A stretch of 32,285 bases of DNA, taken from IMG/VR virus record IMGVR_UViG_3300043427_002445, positions 1-32,285 of that record. One strand, written 5' to 3'. Within the stretch, counting starts at the first letter, position 1, and each line of letters opens with the position of its first letter. Both the position numbers and the translations under genes were made by a program. The notes under the pieces are model-generated. The model saw only the letters and a list, made by a program, of their open reading frames with translations, made no database searches and was not told the DNA's origin. This stretch comes from a virus. Below, one piece after another: positions 13,877-21,548 of the stretch.

Positions 13877-14503
13877 ATGCTAATAAAAGGAAGACCAAGA
13901 AAAATGCTGCTTGAAAGCGAAGTTCTTGCGGCACAAAGTATAAGTAAGACAGAAGCCGAATGTGCCCGCAAGTTGGGCGTTTCGTTCATGACATATAGAA
14001 AATACGCCAAAATGTATGGAGTATATGGCAGAGTTGCTAATATGGCTGGCAAAGGCATAAGCAAAGCCATCAAGAATGAAGACAGCGGAAAGTATCCACT
14101 TGCTCAAATATTAGCCAACAAACATCCAAACTATAGCACAAACAGGCTCAAAGTAAGATTGATACGTTCTAACCGCATAGAAGAAAAGTGTAATAAGTGT
14201 AATTTTGATACACGCAGAATAGATAATGCCACACCATTATTGCTGAACTATATAGACGGCAACAGAAAAAACAAACTGCGAGACAATCTTGAACTATTGT
14301 GCTATAACTGCTACTTTTTATATGTAAATAATCCGTTTGGTTGTAAAAAGACATTCAAGATAAAAGAACTTGATACAGCAGTTGAAGATGGTGAAGAAGT
14401 TGAAACGCCGCAGCCAAATGAAATATCGCCAGAAAACATACAACTATCTGAAGAAGAACTAAACGACATCAAGATACAAGTTCAAAACGAAAACCAACCA
14501 TGA
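13877..14503 (+). CDS. HTH plus degenerate HNH-like zinc protein
   Basis: A 208-residue protein. Residues about 20-50 (SKTEAECARKLGVSFMTYRKYAKMYG) look like a helix-turn-helix. Residues 105-147 hold CNKCNF, LLNYIDGNRKNKLRDNLELL and CYNCYFL, the zinc-binding frame of an HNH/ENDO VII-type fold with C105-C108 and C142-C145. The catalytic histidine normally before the DGN motif is replaced by Asn-Tyr, so DNA cleavage is doubtful. The acidic C-terminus (VEDGEEVETPQPNE) is disordered. Related proteins are common in large T4-like phages; a DNA-binding or regulatory role is more likely than nuclease. Overlaps the next gene by 4 bases. Confidence 0.75.
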   Translation: MLIKGRPRKMLLESEVLAAQSISKTEAECARKLGVSFMTYRKYAKMYGVYGRVANMAGKGISKAIKNEDSGKYPLAQILANKHPNYSTNRLKVRLIRSNRIEEKCNKCNFDTRRIDNATPLLLNYIDGNRKNKLRDNLELLCYNCYFLYVNNPFGCKKTFKIKELDTAVEDGEEVETPQPNEISPENIQLSEEELNDIKIQVQNENQP

Positions 14504-14805
14504 GCACAGAAAATGTTATACAAGACGAAATCAAGGCGACGCCAAACGATCAAATAACTGATGAAAAGAAGATGTATTTGCTCAATGAGTGGAAGAAGAA
14601 GGTAGAAGAAGAAATATCCGACTATAATACCGAAAAAGACAAGATTTTTCAGGTTTATAAAAAGCAAAAAGACAAGTTTGATAAGATACTTGGCGTAAAG
14701 TTGAAGAAGATGAAGAAATACGATGCTGTCATCAATAGCCGCAAAAAGGTGCTTAACGAGGTCATAAAAGAAATAGAGAACTTGACCACGCCTCCGCAGC
14801 AATAA
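14500..14805 (+). CDS. Coiled-coil protein of unknown function
   Basis: A 101-residue ORF whose ATG overlaps the previous TGA. Residues about 20-95 are an almost continuous Lys/Glu-rich coiled coil (LLNEWKKKVEEEISDYNTEK, KKQKDKFDKILGVKLKKM). No membrane segment. Possibly a chaperone, scaffold or oligomerising partner of the preceding zinc protein. Confidence 0.7.
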   Translation: MSTENVIQDEIKATPNDQITDEKKMYLLNEWKKKVEEEISDYNTEKDKIFQVYKKQKDKFDKILGVKLKKMKKYDAVINSRKKVLNEVIKEIENLTTPPQQ

Positions 14806-14832
14806 TATAATAACTCAAAGGTGTAACAATCT

Positions 14833-14842
14833 AATATTTATT
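14833..14842 (+). promoter_or_regulatory. AATATTTATT motif, putative phage promoter
   Basis: A two-mismatch copy of the decamer, 4 bases before the ATG at 14847, at the start of a probable structural gene. AAGGTG at 14818-14823 may also contribute. Confidence 0.35.
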
Positions 14843-14846
14843 ATAT

Positions 14847-15641
14847 ATGAGATTTTTGCCTTTGACGAGACAAGTTGAGTTGGACATTGCCAATCCAGAA
14901 AAAGTCATTTCTGGGTTTCCTGGTACATACTTTTATCGTGAAGGCAATGACAGATTTTATCTTATACGCAACAATGTACATCAAAGAATAGATGTAAGAA
15001 AACGCAGTTTTACGTTAGCATATCAAAATGAAACGTGGTTTCCTACTATACAAAACAATGATATAGTATTTTCGGAACCATACGAACTCTGGATAAAGCA
15101 AGGGGATGGAAATAATGCAGTTGGTTGGAAGTTTTTGGCATATAAATCGTTAAAGACGGAAGAATTAATAGGTAGGTCTCCGACTCCTACACCCACCGTA
15201 ACACCGACCCCCAGTATAACACCATCTATCACTCCTTCAATAAGCACTACCCCTTCTCCAACCCCGACGCTAACTTCCACCGTAACGCCGACGGTAACGG
15301 CAACAACAACACCGATGCCGACGGTAACGCCATCTGTGACTCCGACGCTAACCTCTACCGTAACTCCAACGGTCACTAGTACAACTACTCCAACGCTCAC
15401 ATTAACTCCAACCCCGTCATCCACTCCGGTAGAATTGCCAACATCTTCATTTGACGGGTTTGAATCATATTCTCTTGGTAGCATATCCGTTCTTGACTCT
15501 GGTTCAAACTGGGCGGGATTTGGATATATAACCTCATCATTTTATCCAACGGGCAGTGATGATTTTGAATCATATTCTCTTGGAACCATAACAATATTAA
15601 CAAGTGGAAGTGGATGGAGCAATAGCGGACAAATATTTTAA
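14847..15641 (+). CDS. Probable virion or adhesin protein with Pro/Thr-rich linker
   Basis: A 264-residue protein. The N-terminal 110 residues form a compact domain (NDRFYLIRNNVHQRIDVRKR, EPYELWIKQGDG). Residues about 111-198 are a Pro/Thr/Ser/Val-rich spacer with a repeated TPTLTSTVTPTVT unit. The C-terminus has two related copies, FDGFESYSLGSISVL and DDFESYSLGTITIL, each followed by GSxW. This layout of head, mucin-like stalk and repeated tip is typical of displayed adhesins or decoration proteins of environmental phages. A TATTTATT motif precedes it. No signal peptide. Confidence 0.78.
   Translation: MRFLPLTRQVELDIANPEKVISGFPGTYFYREGNDRFYLIRNNVHQRIDVRKRSFTLAYQNETWFPTIQNNDIVFSEPYELWIKQGDGNNAVGWKFLAYKSLKTEELIGRSPTPTPTVTPTPSITPSITPSISTTPSPTPTLTSTVTPTVTATTTPMPTVTPSVTPTLTSTVTPTVTSTTTPTLTLTPTPSSTPVELPTSSFDGFESYSLGSISVLDSGSNWAGFGYITSSFYPTGSDDFESYSLGTITILTSGSGWSNSGQIF
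15177..15440 (+). repeat. Low-complexity Pro/Thr codon repeat
   Basis: About 88 codons, nearly all Pro, Thr, Ser or Val. A unit encoding TPTLTSTVTPTVT occurs twice with many synonymous differences, so selection is on the protein and not the DNA. Confidence 0.8.
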
Positions 15642-15662
15642 TAACACTAAAAATAAAATCTT

Positions 15663-16391
15663 ATGGCTAAAATAATGTATCAGAGCGAGAATAACCTACT
15701 TTTGGAACCAAGAGAGGCATTTTACAGACCATTTAATTTTGGTGAATGGACAGAAATGAGAATTGGTATGTTGTTTAGATTGGTCAGCACAACATCCGAT
15801 TCAGCGTCGATAATAACCGAAAGTATAACAATAAACAGTGATTCTGACAAAATTTATATTGGATTGAAAGACAGTGGAAGCAATATGCCTGGCGTATCCG
15901 GTACTAATTTCATAGGAATGGCAAGCGTGACTGGTTCGGGAACAAGAACGGATCCTAGTAATTCCTCATACATTTCATTCGGAGACTCTTTTAATACTTA
16001 TCACCGTTTATATCTTACCGCATTTTCTGGCTCTAATATGTATAGAGCATATTTTCACGAAAACACTACTATTTCACCAGAATTTTCTTCCAGTGCCTCT
16101 GGTTCAAACTACAATGGTTTTTACGGAGTAAAATTTACACTATTGAATTCTGGCTCCGCAAATCAGCAAGTTGAAGTTCAATATAGAAGAATATATCTTA
16201 CTTCGGCGGGGTCAAGTTCTGCGGACTTACATTCTCAACTCGTCAATAATACCGGATGGACAAATCCACCAGCATCTTCTACCGCAAGCTGGGCCACCGG
16301 ATTACCACTGCCAAATAGTTTCTTCGTATATTCTCCGCTTTACAATAATAGATTGAGAATGGCCGCGATAGAAGCAATTAAAATAAGTTGA
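15663..16391 (+). CDS. Probable virion structural or surface protein
   Basis: A 242-residue Ser/Gly/Asn-rich, beta-rich protein (FGEWTEMRIGMLFRLVSTTS, NQQVEVQYRRIYLTSAGSSS). The pattern of strands with short polar loops, absence of catalytic motifs, and position 21 bases after the Pro/Thr-stalk gene suggest a jelly-roll or lectin-like domain of the same surface structure. The C-terminus ends in a helix (LRMAAIEAIKIS). No start ambiguity. Function is inferred from composition and context. Confidence 0.68.
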   Translation: MAKIMYQSENNLLLEPREAFYRPFNFGEWTEMRIGMLFRLVSTTSDSASIITESITINSDSDKIYIGLKDSGSNMPGVSGTNFIGMASVTGSGTRTDPSNSSYISFGDSFNTYHRLYLTAFSGSNMYRAYFHENTTISPEFSSSASGSNYNGFYGVKFTLLNSGSANQQVEVQYRRIYLTSAGSSSADLHSQLVNNTGWTNPPASSTASWATGLPLPNSFFVYSPLYNNRLRMAAIEAIKIS

Positions 16392-16401
16392 TAAATCGTT
16401 C

Positions 16402-16418
16402 TTGACATTCTATAAAAA
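16402..16418 (+). promoter_or_regulatory. TTGACATTCTATAAAAA promoter block
   Basis: The block occurs in nearly the same form at 24000, 24276, 24545 and 25033. It can be read as a sigma-70 -35 box with the -10 further downstream, or as a compact phage-specific promoter with TATAAA. It serves the RNase Z-like gene. Confidence 0.6.
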
Positions 16419-16437
16419 CTAGAACAATGTTGAGGCT

Positions 16438-17286
16438 GTGAATAACGGTCTCAACATTTCTGTTTTTAGCAAGGCACTATATAGCAACTGGTGTCACGAC
16501 AAAACTCGCAATCTTATGTTTGATTGCGGCGAGGGTGCTGCTACAAGCATTGGCAACTTTCTTGCTGGTATTGATAAGATTTTTATTACCCACGATCACG
16601 GAGACCATACTCTTGGTTTGCCAAGTATTATTGGTTGCCGAAATGCTGGCAGGGGTATGAGTCGCAATGTTGATACAATGGATAATAACAAGCCTCTTAC
16701 GGTATATTATCCAGAAGACAACTATTTGATGAATGACCTTATTCAGTTTTGCAAACTTCGTGCTGGCAACTGGTTGCGTTATGATCTGAAGTTTGTGCCT
16801 ATTTCATCTGGATTCGAACTTGACCTTGGTAACAAGCAGTTTTTGCGTGCGTTTGATATGAAGCATCAAAAGAACAAAAGCACACTTGGTTATGTCATTT
16901 ATGAAAATCGCACTCGCTTGAAGAAAGAGTTCCAAGGATTGGACATTCCTTCTTTTATTCGCAGAGGAGTTACTGGCGATAAACTCAACGAAACTTATCG
17001 TGCTAATCTATTTGCTTATTGTCTTGACGCTTATCAAATCAATGATGCTACTGATTTGATGGATGTGAAGGATATTATAATGGATTGTACTTTTCTTGAT
17101 GCTAAAGATAGAGATGATCCTACGCATTTTACTCTTGACGAAGCATATAATTTTTGTCAAGGTATTCGTGCTAAAAATATGATTGCTGCTCATTTGTCTG
17201 GTCGCTACAACTATAACAATCTTGTAGAGAATAACAAATACAGCGGCGTCAAGTTTATCAACCCGTACAAAGTAAATGACTTATGA
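16438..17286 (+). CDS. RNase Z-like metallo-beta-lactamase fold hydrolase
   Basis: A 282-residue metallohydrolase. THDHGDH (51-57) is the HxHxDH zinc motif; His143 (MKHQ), Asp216 (MDCTF) and His252 supply the other ligands. HLSGRY at 252-257 matches the HFSQRY-type motif of RNase Z, which trims the 3' end of tRNA precursors, so a tRNA- or RNA-processing role fits best. No ATG is available; the frame starts at GTG 16438. That codon lies in a potential hairpin GTTGAG (16429-16434) / CTCAAC (16450-16455). The exosite arm of cellular RNase Z is not obvious. Overlaps the next gene by 4 bases. Confidence 0.83.
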   Translation: MNNGLNISVFSKALYSNWCHDKTRNLMFDCGEGAATSIGNFLAGIDKIFITHDHGDHTLGLPSIIGCRNAGRGMSRNVDTMDNNKPLTVYYPEDNYLMNDLIQFCKLRAGNWLRYDLKFVPISSGFELDLGNKQFLRAFDMKHQKNKSTLGYVIYENRTRLKKEFQGLDIPSFIRRGVTGDKLNETYRANLFAYCLDAYQINDATDLMDVKDIIMDCTFLDAKDRDDPTHFTLDEAYNFCQGIRAKNMIAAHLSGRYNYNNLVENNKYSGVKFINPYKVNDL

Positions 17287-18029
17287 GTTTTGAACAAAGA
17301 ATGCAGGCCATCAAAATGCCAGATGGTGAATACAAGCCTACGCTAAAGGACAAGATTGTAAACGTTCTAGAGAGTATGGACGATATACTATACGAATATG
17401 TATGTTGCGACACATTGGAAGATTACAAGAAGTTGCCATATAAGGATAGACATCTATGGTATTTCTGGTATCTAAAGCCGCATACCAGCGATGTTAGAGA
17501 ACTTTTTCGCAGCGACAGCGAAGTAAACAAGTATCTACGAAAGAAGTATCCAGTTCAGTATTTTATACGAAACAAGATACTTGTTCGCTTTACGTATCGT
17601 CGAATGCATGATTGGTTTTATAGAAACATAGAATGTACTATGTTTCCTAAGCAGCGTTGGCTGATCAAGGATATTCCAAACACTTGGACAGATAAAGTAT
17701 GGCTTATTCCACACGTAAATTTTACAATGGTGCTACATTTCGTAGAGCAGGAAAACTGCTTTGAGACTGTTGATTATACCAACTCAAGTGAGATTCACGC
17801 CAAGTTTGAGAAAGAACTTAGAGAGTGTTATGATTATATCAAGTTTGATCGCGGCGAATATGAAAAAAAGATAGAAGCATCATATCCAAGTGCGGAAATA
17901 TCAATCAACGCATCTGCTACATATGAAGAAGCATATGGCGAAGTCAATCGTCTTGAAAAAGAACTGGAAGAACTTGACACCAAGTGGCTGGTATGGATTG
18001 TTGAAAACAGAAACTTCTTCTGGGCATAA
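17283..18029 (+). CDS. Hypothetical protein
   Basis: A 248-residue ORF coupled to the RNase Z-like gene by ATGA overlap. It is rich in aromatic and charged residues (RHLWYFWYLKPHTSDVRELF, RRMHDWFYRNIECTMFPKQR) and ends in a coiled-coil helix (EEAYGEVNRLEKELEELDTK) and WLVWIVENRNFFWA. No signal peptide, membrane span or catalytic motif is visible. The coupling suggests a function with the RNase Z-like protein. Confidence 0.75.
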   Translation: MSFEQRMQAIKMPDGEYKPTLKDKIVNVLESMDDILYEYVCCDTLEDYKKLPYKDRHLWYFWYLKPHTSDVRELFRSDSEVNKYLRKKYPVQYFIRNKILVRFTYRRMHDWFYRNIECTMFPKQRWLIKDIPNTWTDKVWLIPHVNFTMVLHFVEQENCFETVDYTNSSEIHAKFEKELRECYDYIKFDRGEYEKKIEASYPSAEISINASATYEEAYGEVNRLEKELEELDTKWLVWIVENRNFFWA

Positions 18030-18033
18030 TTTT

Positions 18034-18348
18034 ATGAATAACGATATTAGAAAGCAACTTTGTAAAGATGATTTTTATCATATGATGGGAAATTCCATCG
18101 TTGAATCTGGCGGCAAGTTTGATATTGAACAACTGAAGAAAATGACGCTGCAAGATTTTGCTCATATGTTTGCCACAAATGGTATTCGTGTGGCATATAT
18201 GCCAGATAAGCATATGGACAGCATCAAGATCAGTTGGGAAGCAGCCAAGCCTGACAATACTCCTAAGAAGAAGCAACTGCTTTGCGACCAAATGGATAAA
18301 GGAGATGAAGGTTATGGTTGGGCTGGTCCAACGTCGCGGGTTGGGTAA
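18034..18348 (+). CDS. Hypothetical protein
   Basis: A 104-residue ORF from the ATG at 18034, four bases after the previous stop; longer in-frame upstream sequence overlaps the preceding gene and is unlikely. It has IEQLKKMTLQDFAHMFATNG and ISWEAAKPDNTPKKKQLL. No recognised family. Its stop codon is directly followed by the ATG of the HNH gene. Confidence 0.68.
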   Translation: MNNDIRKQLCKDDFYHMMGNSIVESGGKFDIEQLKKMTLQDFAHMFATNGIRVAYMPDKHMDSIKISWEAAKPDNTPKKKQLLCDQMDKGDEGYGWAGPTSRVG

Positions 18349-18717
18349 ATGAAACATACTATCCATATGGACGATGTGCATATAAAAAGTTATGCACATC
18401 TGGTATTACTGAACAAAGTATATTCCAGTATGGAGAGTAAGCGATGGAACAGAGCCCGAGCCGCTTTTCTCAAACAAGAAATAAAAAGCAAGGGCTGTTT
18501 GATTTGTTCTTATTGCGGTAAAACAAATCTAAAGATGAAATCTACCAAACGTGGAGAACAAGCCACGGTAGATCATTATATGCCCAAGTCAGGTGGAGGT
18601 GACCCATTTAGTCCATCTAACTTTGCTGTATGCTGTCACAGTTGCAATCAAAAGAAAGCAGCAATGAAGCCAGAAGATTTCATAAACAGCGATTATATAA
18701 AGAAGAAACGTTCTTGA
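18349..18717 (+). CDS. HNH endonuclease
   Basis: A 122-residue nuclease of the classical HNH type: CSYCGK (C53, C56), VDHYMPKSGGGDPFSPSN with His76 and Asn91, and CCHSCNQKK (C96, C99), forming the beta-beta-alpha metal site with a zinc knuckle. The basic N-terminus may contact DNA. It starts at the base after the previous stop, as expected for a free-standing homing gene inserted neatly between genes, though it could be a fixed phage nuclease. Its TGA lies inside a TTGACA element (18714-18719). Confidence 0.85.
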   Translation: MKHTIHMDDVHIKSYAHLVLLNKVYSSMESKRWNRARAAFLKQEIKSKGCLICSYCGKTNLKMKSTKRGEQATVDHYMPKSGGGDPFSPSNFAVCCHSCNQKKAAMKPEDFINSDYIKKKRS

Positions 18718-18734
18718 CAAAATTTGGGCATCTC

Positions 18735-19550
18735 CTATCGCATCTGTAAAGTACAGATCGCTTCCATTCTTGCCTTCATTGCTTCTTTTTCCGTTTTATA
18801 CCATCCGATATGTTTTTCTTTTATTTTAGTTTCGGATTGTAATAAAGTCGCTTTCCAATATCCATTTTTCTTATTGAAGCACACCCCTTTCATAGAAGAT
18901 GTTTTTTCTTTTTTTCCCTTGCTTTTTAGAAAGTGGAACTTATCCCATTTTCTTTTCATCCCTATCGGGTTGCTGTCATATCCTTTATATATATAATCCG
19001 AAAACTTGATTATATCATCGTATTTGTAAAAAACAACACAAGAAGAATCGCCACATTTTCTTTGGTATGTTCTTATGATATGTTTTATATCAAGATTGTT
19101 TAGCACCTCAACAAGCAAACACCAATCTTGGTCAATAGTTCCCCAGAAAGCAACCTCCTTCTTGCGTCTATTTTTGGTTGGAACTTGGATATGACCATCG
19201 CCATCAAAAAATCCTCGCCAGAATAGATGATGTTTTTCTTTTGATATTTTTGACAATATTATTTGTGGGGAATCTTTTGATTTAGTATTGAATCCGTTTT
19301 CAGAAAGAAACTTTTTATTGAAATCCGAATAAGAGAAGTAAACTATTCCTTGAAGGCTTCCCCAAGGCTTACCATTTTTCATTCGTTGGTGTTTTTTGAC
19401 CGTGAACCCGTGAGATTCTATCCATTTTTCCATATATACCATATCCTCATATTTACAGGATATTGCATTTGTTTTTCCCCACCCATCTGCCCAGTACCAT
19501 CCGAGAAAGTATATAAAAGTATCATTGTTTAGGTTGACAAAGTTTATCAT
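18735..19550 (-). CDS. LAGLIDADG homing endonuclease with AP2-like C-terminus
   Basis: A 271-residue protein on the minus strand. FLGWYWADG (15-23) and FWRGFFDGDG (110-119) are the two LAGLIDADG helices with Asp22 and Asp118 as metal-binding acids. The C-terminal part, about 220-265 (KGVCFNKKNGYWKATL, HIGWYKTEKEAMKAR), resembles the AP2 DNA-binding domain. The combination fits a free-standing homing endonuclease; LAGLIDADG enzymes are uncommon in phages. It lies convergent to the HNH gene, 17 bases apart, with a TATTTATA motif upstream on its own strand. Confidence 0.88.
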   Translation of the reverse strand: MINFVNLNNDTFIYFLGWYWADGWGKTNAISCKYEDMVYMEKWIESHGFTVKKHQRMKNGKPWGSLQGIVYFSYSDFNKKFLSENGFNTKSKDSPQIILSKISKEKHHLFWRGFFDGDGHIQVPTKNRRKKEVAFWGTIDQDWCLLVEVLNNLDIKHIIRTYQRKCGDSSCVVFYKYDDIIKFSDYIYKGYDSNPIGMKRKWDKFHFLKSKGKKEKTSSMKGVCFNKKNGYWKATLLQSETKIKEKHIGWYKTEKEAMKARMEAICTLQMR

Positions 19551-19570
19551 AATGTTATTGTTGTTTCACA

Positions 19571-19578
19571 TATAAATA
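19571..19578 (-). promoter_or_regulatory. TATTTATA motif in a divergent gap
   Basis: On the minus strand TATTTATA lies 20 bases before the LAGLIDADG start. On the plus strand the same bases read TATAAATA, the exact T4 late core, 28 bases before the phosphoesterase ATG. It is the only such motif in the 56-base divergent gap, so it may serve either or both genes. Confidence 0.45.
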
Positions 19579-19606
19579 TCTCACGACACACATTATACAT
19601 CAAAAA

Positions 19607-20473
19607 ATGACAAAAATTTTAACTTTATCGGATATTCACAACAAAGTACTGACCGCTCAAAGGGTGATTGATGAGGTATCTCACGACAAGTGTATTTTGT
19701 TGGGAGATTACTTTGACTCATACGGAGACACCCCAACAGACGCCAGAAAAACAGCAATATGGCTCAAAGAGTGCGTGTTACATAATCCAAAAATTGTTCC
19801 ACTTATGGGAAACCATTGCACTTCATACATCTATAAGGACAATATCAATTTTCGCTGTAGCGGATATTCTACCAGCAAAAACATTGAAATCAACAAGATA
19901 CTTACTGACGAAGACAAAAGCAGATTCAAGGTATATCATATCGAGCAAAACTTTCTTTTTAGCCACGCTGGCTTGACCAAGCCTATATGGCAAGTATGGG
20001 CGGATGCTATTGATGCGGACAGAGAATACTCACTTGAGTTTGTAGATGAAGTGCTGTCAGAAGCAGTAACCGAAGACATAGAACGAGCAAAAAAGGGAGA
20101 AAGTGCTATGCTGTTTGGTGCAGGATGGGATAGAGGCGGCATACAAATGCACGGTGGAATCAATTGGGTTGATTGGAATTCATTTTCTCCTATCAAGAAT
20201 ATAAATCAAATCGTTGGACACAGCAGACACAGAGTGCCGCATATACTTGTGCAGCAAAAAGGTGGCGGTATATATCAAGGTCCAATCACAGAATATTATA
20301 AACGCAAGTTCAAAAACCCACTCAGCGTAAATTATGCATTAGATACAGACAGCAATCACTATATGATTATTGAAGATGGCGTCGTTGAGATATACGATAG
20401 TATGCACCACGTAAATCTAAGAGACGCTGGCACTATATCAATCAACGAAAGTGAGATGAATAATCTTACTTGA
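19607..20473 (+). CDS. Calcineurin-like metallophosphoesterase
   Basis: A 288-residue phosphoesterase. SDIH (8-11), GDYFD (33-37), GNH (68-70), SHAG (119-122) and GHSRH (about 203) are the five metal and phosphate-binding motifs in canonical order. The protein is soluble. Candidate substrates include protein phosphate and Ap4A-like dinucleotides; sequence does not decide. Its last 8 bases overlap the end of the convergent gene at 20466. Confidence 0.9.
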   Translation: MTKILTLSDIHNKVLTAQRVIDEVSHDKCILLGDYFDSYGDTPTDARKTAIWLKECVLHNPKIVPLMGNHCTSYIYKDNINFRCSGYSTSKNIEINKILTDEDKSRFKVYHIEQNFLFSHAGLTKPIWQVWADAIDADREYSLEFVDEVLSEAVTEDIERAKKGESAMLFGAGWDRGGIQMHGGINWVDWNSFSPIKNINQIVGHSRHRVPHILVQQKGGGIYQGPITEYYKRKFKNPLSVNYALDTDSNHYMIIEDGVVEIYDSMHHVNLRDAGTISINESEMNNLT

Positions 20474-21119
20474 TACTATACTTGGCTTTACTGCTTAGTA
20501 TAGATAATGCCTTATTTACCATATCTTCTATGCCTTTTGGAAAACCAACACCGTGTTGTACTTCATCGTCAAGATATACAACACAATGTTTTTCATTGTT
20601 CATCCACACATTATACTTGTCTCGCCATAAGTTTAGATGCAGTTCAAGTTGATTTAGTTGTTTGGCAAACTCACTGCCAAAATCAATAGTGCGTAGTTCC
20701 TTTACGCTATTTATCTTGAACTCTCTGTCTGCTTGTATCCATTTCTCCAACTCTTGATTTACAATATTGATAGAGTTGGTGGTTGTGCCGCGTATGACTG
20801 AATGAGTATCCCTTTCAACATCAGTCATATTATCATAATTTTGAGAAAGAAAATGCTCATATCCGCGTGTATTGTATGTGGCATCACATTTTATGCGTTC
20901 GCACACTTCATTTGACAATCTACGAAGCAACTTGTTCTGCATCACAAAAAGATTCTTGCTTTCTTCAAGCATACTCTTCAAGTCTTCAAGCTTGCGTATT
21001 CTTTCCTGCTTCAACTGCTTTCTGCTATTGTAATAATCCCATAGGTATTTGACGAGAAATCCAACCAGTGCTGGAGCGCCAGTTTTGATAGAGTCCATTA
21101 TCCAAGATACATTTTCCAT
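20466..21119 (-). CDS. N-terminally membrane-anchored coiled-coil protein
   Basis: A 217-residue minus-strand ORF. Residues about 12-30 (TGAPALVGFLVKYLWDYY) form one probable membrane helix, followed by a long charged helix (KQLKQERIRKLEDLKSMLEE). The rest is soluble and helical. No enzyme motif. A TATTTATA motif in sense orientation ends 5 bases before its ATG. The isolated antisense position with its own promoter motif resembles an accessory gene, such as an envelope or defence-interacting protein, but this is a guess. Confidence 0.72.
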   Translation of the reverse strand: MENVSWIMDSIKTGAPALVGFLVKYLWDYYNSRKQLKQERIRKLEDLKSMLEESKNLFVMQNKLLRRLSNEVCERIKCDATYNTRGYEHFLSQNYDNMTDVERDTHSVIRGTTTNSINIVNQELEKWIQADREFKINSVKELRTIDFGSEFAKQLNQLELHLNLWRDKYNVWMNNEKHCVVYLDDEVQHGVGFPKGIEDMVNKALSILSSKAKYSIK

Positions 21120-21124
21120 AATAT

Positions 21125-21132
21125 TATAAATA
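21125..21132 (-). promoter_or_regulatory. TATTTATA motif on the minus strand
   Basis: Read on the minus strand, TATTTATA ends 5 bases before the ATG at 21119 of the membrane-anchored coiled-coil gene. Confidence 0.45.
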
Positions 21133-21144
21133 GTAATAATCTGA

Positions 21145-21162
21145 TTGACAAACCATAAAAAA
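21145..21162 (+). promoter_or_regulatory. TTGACA promoter element
   Basis: TTGACA at 21145-21150 followed by CATAAAAAA at about 21154-21162, a looser version of the TTGAC...TATAAAA block. GTATAT further on at about 21171 could be the -10. It would transcribe the paralog pair at 21197 and 21549. Confidence 0.45.
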
Positions 21163-21196
21163 TGTGTAGCGTATATACAGAATACATAAAAAATTT

Positions 21197-21547
21197 ATGA
21201 AAATGAACGTTCAATACTGCGAGTCCTTTCGGGCTTTTCTGCGATACGACAAATACACGATTGATACAGATAATTTTCCAGAACTGGAAAACTTGGACTA
21301 TGAGTATGTGACTCAGTGGGTGATCGAGAACTCGGAAAACTTGTCTGCAAAATACAACGATGGTAAATATGAGATTGTTCCATATGACAGCAGTCTTACT
21401 ATTCTTGCTGATACATTGACCGAAGGTGGTGTCCAGAGTGAGAAGACCACAGACAGTGAAAACTGGTTTGAATATCTCGGCAACGATGACGACGAAGAGT
21501 CTGATGACGAGGACGAGGACGAAGATGAAGAGGACGAGGACGAATAA
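21197..21547 (+). CDS. Acidic-tailed protein, member 1 of a tandem paralog pair
   Basis: A 116-residue ORF; start at 21197 or 21203. The N-terminal 75 residues (NVQYCESFRAFLRYDKYTID, FPELENLDYEYVTQWVIENS, YEIVPYDSSLT) are clearly related to the next gene product. The last 24 residues are almost all Asp and Glu (GNDDDEESDDEDEDED...). Such tails mimic DNA or bind basic proteins. No known family. A repeated GAC/GAG codon tract encodes the tail. Confidence 0.78.
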   Translation: MKMNVQYCESFRAFLRYDKYTIDTDNFPELENLDYEYVTQWVIENSENLSAKYNDGKYEIVPYDSSLTILADTLTEGGVQSEKTTDSENWFEYLGNDDDEESDDEDEDEDEEDEDE

Positions 21548-21548
21548 T

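Noticed and set aside
15177-15440. CRISPR-like or tandem DNA repeat
   Set aside because: The repetition is at protein level with many synonymous differences, no fixed spacer length, and it lies within an open frame. No CRISPR array or tRNA-like fold was seen elsewhere.
14847-16391. A single gene split by a frameshift at 15641
   Set aside because: The first frame ends cleanly after its repeat, followed by a short gap and an ATG with its own start region. No continuous alignment across the gap is visible.
19571-19578. Standard T4 late promoter TATAAATA on the plus strand
   Set aside because: The octamer reads this way here, but at most other sites the gene-sense strand reads TATTTATA. I treated the orientation as part of the finding and did not call these T4 late promoters.
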